Positions 62,888 to 64,000 of a DNA stretch of 64,000 nt are shown here, piece after piece. The stretch covers positions 1,652,551 through 1,716,550 of the forward strand of contig OX638292.1 of assembly GCA_951812285.1 (NCBI GenBank). The letters run 5' to 3'. Below the pieces are notes generated by a model that saw only the letters and a program-made list of their open reading frames with translations, was not told where the DNA came from and did not search any database. The DNA is from an uncultured Dehalococcoidia bacterium. Lineage in GTDB: Bacteria > Chloroflexota > Dehalococcoidia > Lucifugimonadales > UBA1127. The stretch's first letter is position 1; each line of letters starts with the position of its first letter. The position numbers and the translations under genes are program-made.

Positions 62888-63943
62888 TTGGCCCTCGTCC
62901 GCACCCTTAGCCTCCGCGCGGCCACGCTCCTGGGCGTGCTGCTCACGGTGCTCGTCCTGCTGGTGGTGACGCTGGGCTCCACCGGCTTCTCCGACCGCAT
63001 CCTGACGGCCGTCATCAATGAGGAGATCCGCGCCCTGCGCACGGCGCAGGCAACGCAGGCCCGCGACACGGACGCCCTCGAGGAGGCGCTGGAAGTGCGG
63101 CGGCAGGAGCTCATCGAGTTCTATGACCTGGACAAGGCGTGGTGGGAGCGGATGCCGGCGACGGTCTTCCGCGTCATCACGCTGGACCTCGGCGAGGCGC
63201 GCACGCTGCGGAGCTCCGAGGGCAGCCGACGGGTGTCCGACATCGTGCTGGAGCGGCTGCCGAACACTGCGATCCTGCTGACAACGAGCCTCGTCATCAC
63301 GGCGGTGATCGGGCTGGCCGTGGGCGTGAAGATGGCGACGCGCGTCGGCACGCGCCTCGACCGGACTGTGTCGTTTGGGGCGGCTATATCGTTCGCGCTG
63401 CCGGCGTGGTGGACGGGCATCCTGCTGATCCTGTTGCTCTCGTTCCAGTTCAACATCCTGCCAAGCGGGGGCATGTTCAGCACGCCGCCGCCGGAGGGCG
63501 ACATTGCGCGCTTCTTCGACTTGCTGAAGCACGCGATCCTGCCCATCATCACGCTCGTGCTGGTGAGCGTCGGCCCGTACCTGTACGCGGTGCGGACGAT
63601 GACGCTGAACGTGGCGCAGGAGGACCACGTGCTGGTCGCGCGGGCCAAGGGCCTCGCCGAAAGCGCCGTGATGCGGCAGCACATCCTTCGCGTCGCGGCG
63701 CCGCCCATCGTCACGGGGCTCATCCTGAGCCTTGTCGGCTCGCTCGGCGGCTCCATCCTCGTCGAGACGGTGTTCAACTGGAACGGCATGGGCCGCCTCT
63801 ACTTCGAGGCGGTGGCGGGCACGCCGGACGAGGGGCTGATCGTCGCGCTCACTTTCATCTTCACGCTGATGTACGTGGTGGCGCGATTCGTGCTGGAGGT
63901 GCTCTACCTCCTGCTTGACCCGAGGGTACGGTACAGCGGATGA
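62888..63943 (+). CDS. ABC transporter permease, OppB/DppB family
   Basis: The protein has 351 residues, starting at TTG 62888 after CGGAGGAG. Six membrane segments are visible. A long extracytoplasmic loop with coiled-coil character (EEALEVRRQELIEFYDLDKAW) follows the first. The cytoplasmic EAA-type loop is DHVLVARAKGLAESAVMRQH, which contacts the ATPase. It imports dipeptides, oligopeptides or nickel-type solutes together with the substrate-binding protein upstream. ATG of the next permease overlaps its TGA by 4 bp. Confidence 0.92.
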   Translation: MALVRTLSLRAATLLGVLLTVLVLLVVTLGSTGFSDRILTAVINEEIRALRTAQATQARDTDALEEALEVRRQELIEFYDLDKAWWERMPATVFRVITLDLGEARTLRSSEGSRRVSDIVLERLPNTAILLTTSLVITAVIGLAVGVKMATRVGTRLDRTVSFGAAISFALPAWWTGILLILLLSFQFNILPSGGMFSTPPPEGDIARFFDLLKHAILPIITLVLVSVGPYLYAVRTMTLNVAQEDHVLVARAKGLAESAVMRQHILRVAAPPIVTGLILSLVGSLGGSILVETVFNWNGMGRLYFEAVAGTPDEGLIVALTFIFTLMYVVARFVLEVLYLLLDPRVRYSG

Positions 63944-64000
63944 ACGCAACGTTTAGCGGAGCGGTGCGGGTGCTCGTGGGGAGCTCCATCGGGAAGGCGG
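63940..64000 (+). CDS. Start of second ABC permease (cut by window end)
   Basis: ATG 63940 overlaps the previous TGA (ATGA), the usual coupling of DppB and DppC-type genes. Only 20 codons (MNATFSGAVRVLVGSSIGKA) are in the window, so the DppC assignment rests on position. Confidence 0.5.
   Translation, partial: MNATFSGAVRVLVGSSIGKA

Noticed and set aside
1..64000. Genetic code with UGA read as Trp
   Set aside because: Several clear genes end in TGA (for example dinB at 38384, the SDR gene at 31854, the permease at 63943). The three internal UGAs fall at Cys/Sec positions, not Trp positions.
1..64000. tRNA genes including tRNA-Sec
   Set aside because: No T-loop motif (GGTTCRANNC) with matching acceptor pairing was found by eye. 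A tRNAscan/Aragorn run would settle it.

Overview
This is a 64 kb window of high-GC bacterial chromosome. Gene content suggests a Chloroflexota member of the Dehalococcoidia/SAR202 type. The supporting genes are an F420:NADPH reductase next to an F420-type luciferase-like oxidoreductase, a Rieske ring-hydroxylating oxygenase, an MmgE/PrpD protein, FAH and CitE-like enzymes, an MFS transporter, many secreted repeat proteins and family-5 peptide permeases. This is inferred from gene content only; there is no rRNA in the window.

Layout. 1-10.7 kb: the 3' part of a giant secreted protein made of about 24 Calx-beta-type repeats followed by FN3-like and other Ig-like domains. 10.7-12.7 kb: a decay zone with a lincosamide-nucleotidyltransferase-type pseudogene, an internally deleted IS3 relic, a beta-propeller fragment and a broken permease gene. 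13-14.6 kb: a lipoprotein with 13 RCC1-like repeats. 15-19 kb: a hypothetical protein, the Rieske oxygenase and a metal locus (His/Cys-rich peptide plus CDF exporter). 19.4-20.8 kb: a two-domain thioredoxin-fold lipoprotein interrupted by two in-frame UGA codons. 20.9-28.2 kb: PrpD, Era, a GuaB3-type protein, an FAH protein and the F420 reductase, separated by intergenic repeat clusters. 28.3-31.9 kb: three tandem CitE/HpcH-like genes. 31.9-41.5 kb: housekeeping and accessory genes (an SDR protein, an aminomutase-type aminotransferase, threonine synthase, DNA polymerase IV, IspH, a Gfo/Idh/MocA oxidoreductase). 41.7-42.3 kb: a deiodinase-like gene with an in-frame UGA. 42.5-45.6 kb: LLM oxidoreductase, MFS transporter and a collagen-like lipoprotein. 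45.8-51.3 kb: histidine genes hisZ-G-D-C-B. 51.4-54.7 kb: a retropepsin-like/DUF5678-like pair, birA, the RNase P RNA gene and a zinc-ribbon coiled-coil protein. 55.2-64 kb: an export and peptide-uptake cluster (serine protease, coiled-coil protein, BNR-repeat protein, an oddly ordered substrate-binding protein, permeases).

The main discovery is selenoprotein usage. Two loci carry three in-frame UGA codons, each replacing the first cysteine of a thioredoxin-fold C-x-x-C motif (U-P-T-C twice, U-P-P-C once). Each UGA is followed directly by a hairpin whose apical G is exactly 18 nt after the codon, as expected for a bacterial SECIS element. An automatic gene caller would cut these genes into fragments. 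No selA, selB, selC or selD gene is visible here, so the decoding machinery must lie elsewhere in the genome.

Other notable points are a substrate-binding protein whose two halves appear in swapped order, a membrane PH-like/CitE-like fusion, a probable SOS-controlled short transcript, and a HisZ-like gene beside a long-form HisG.
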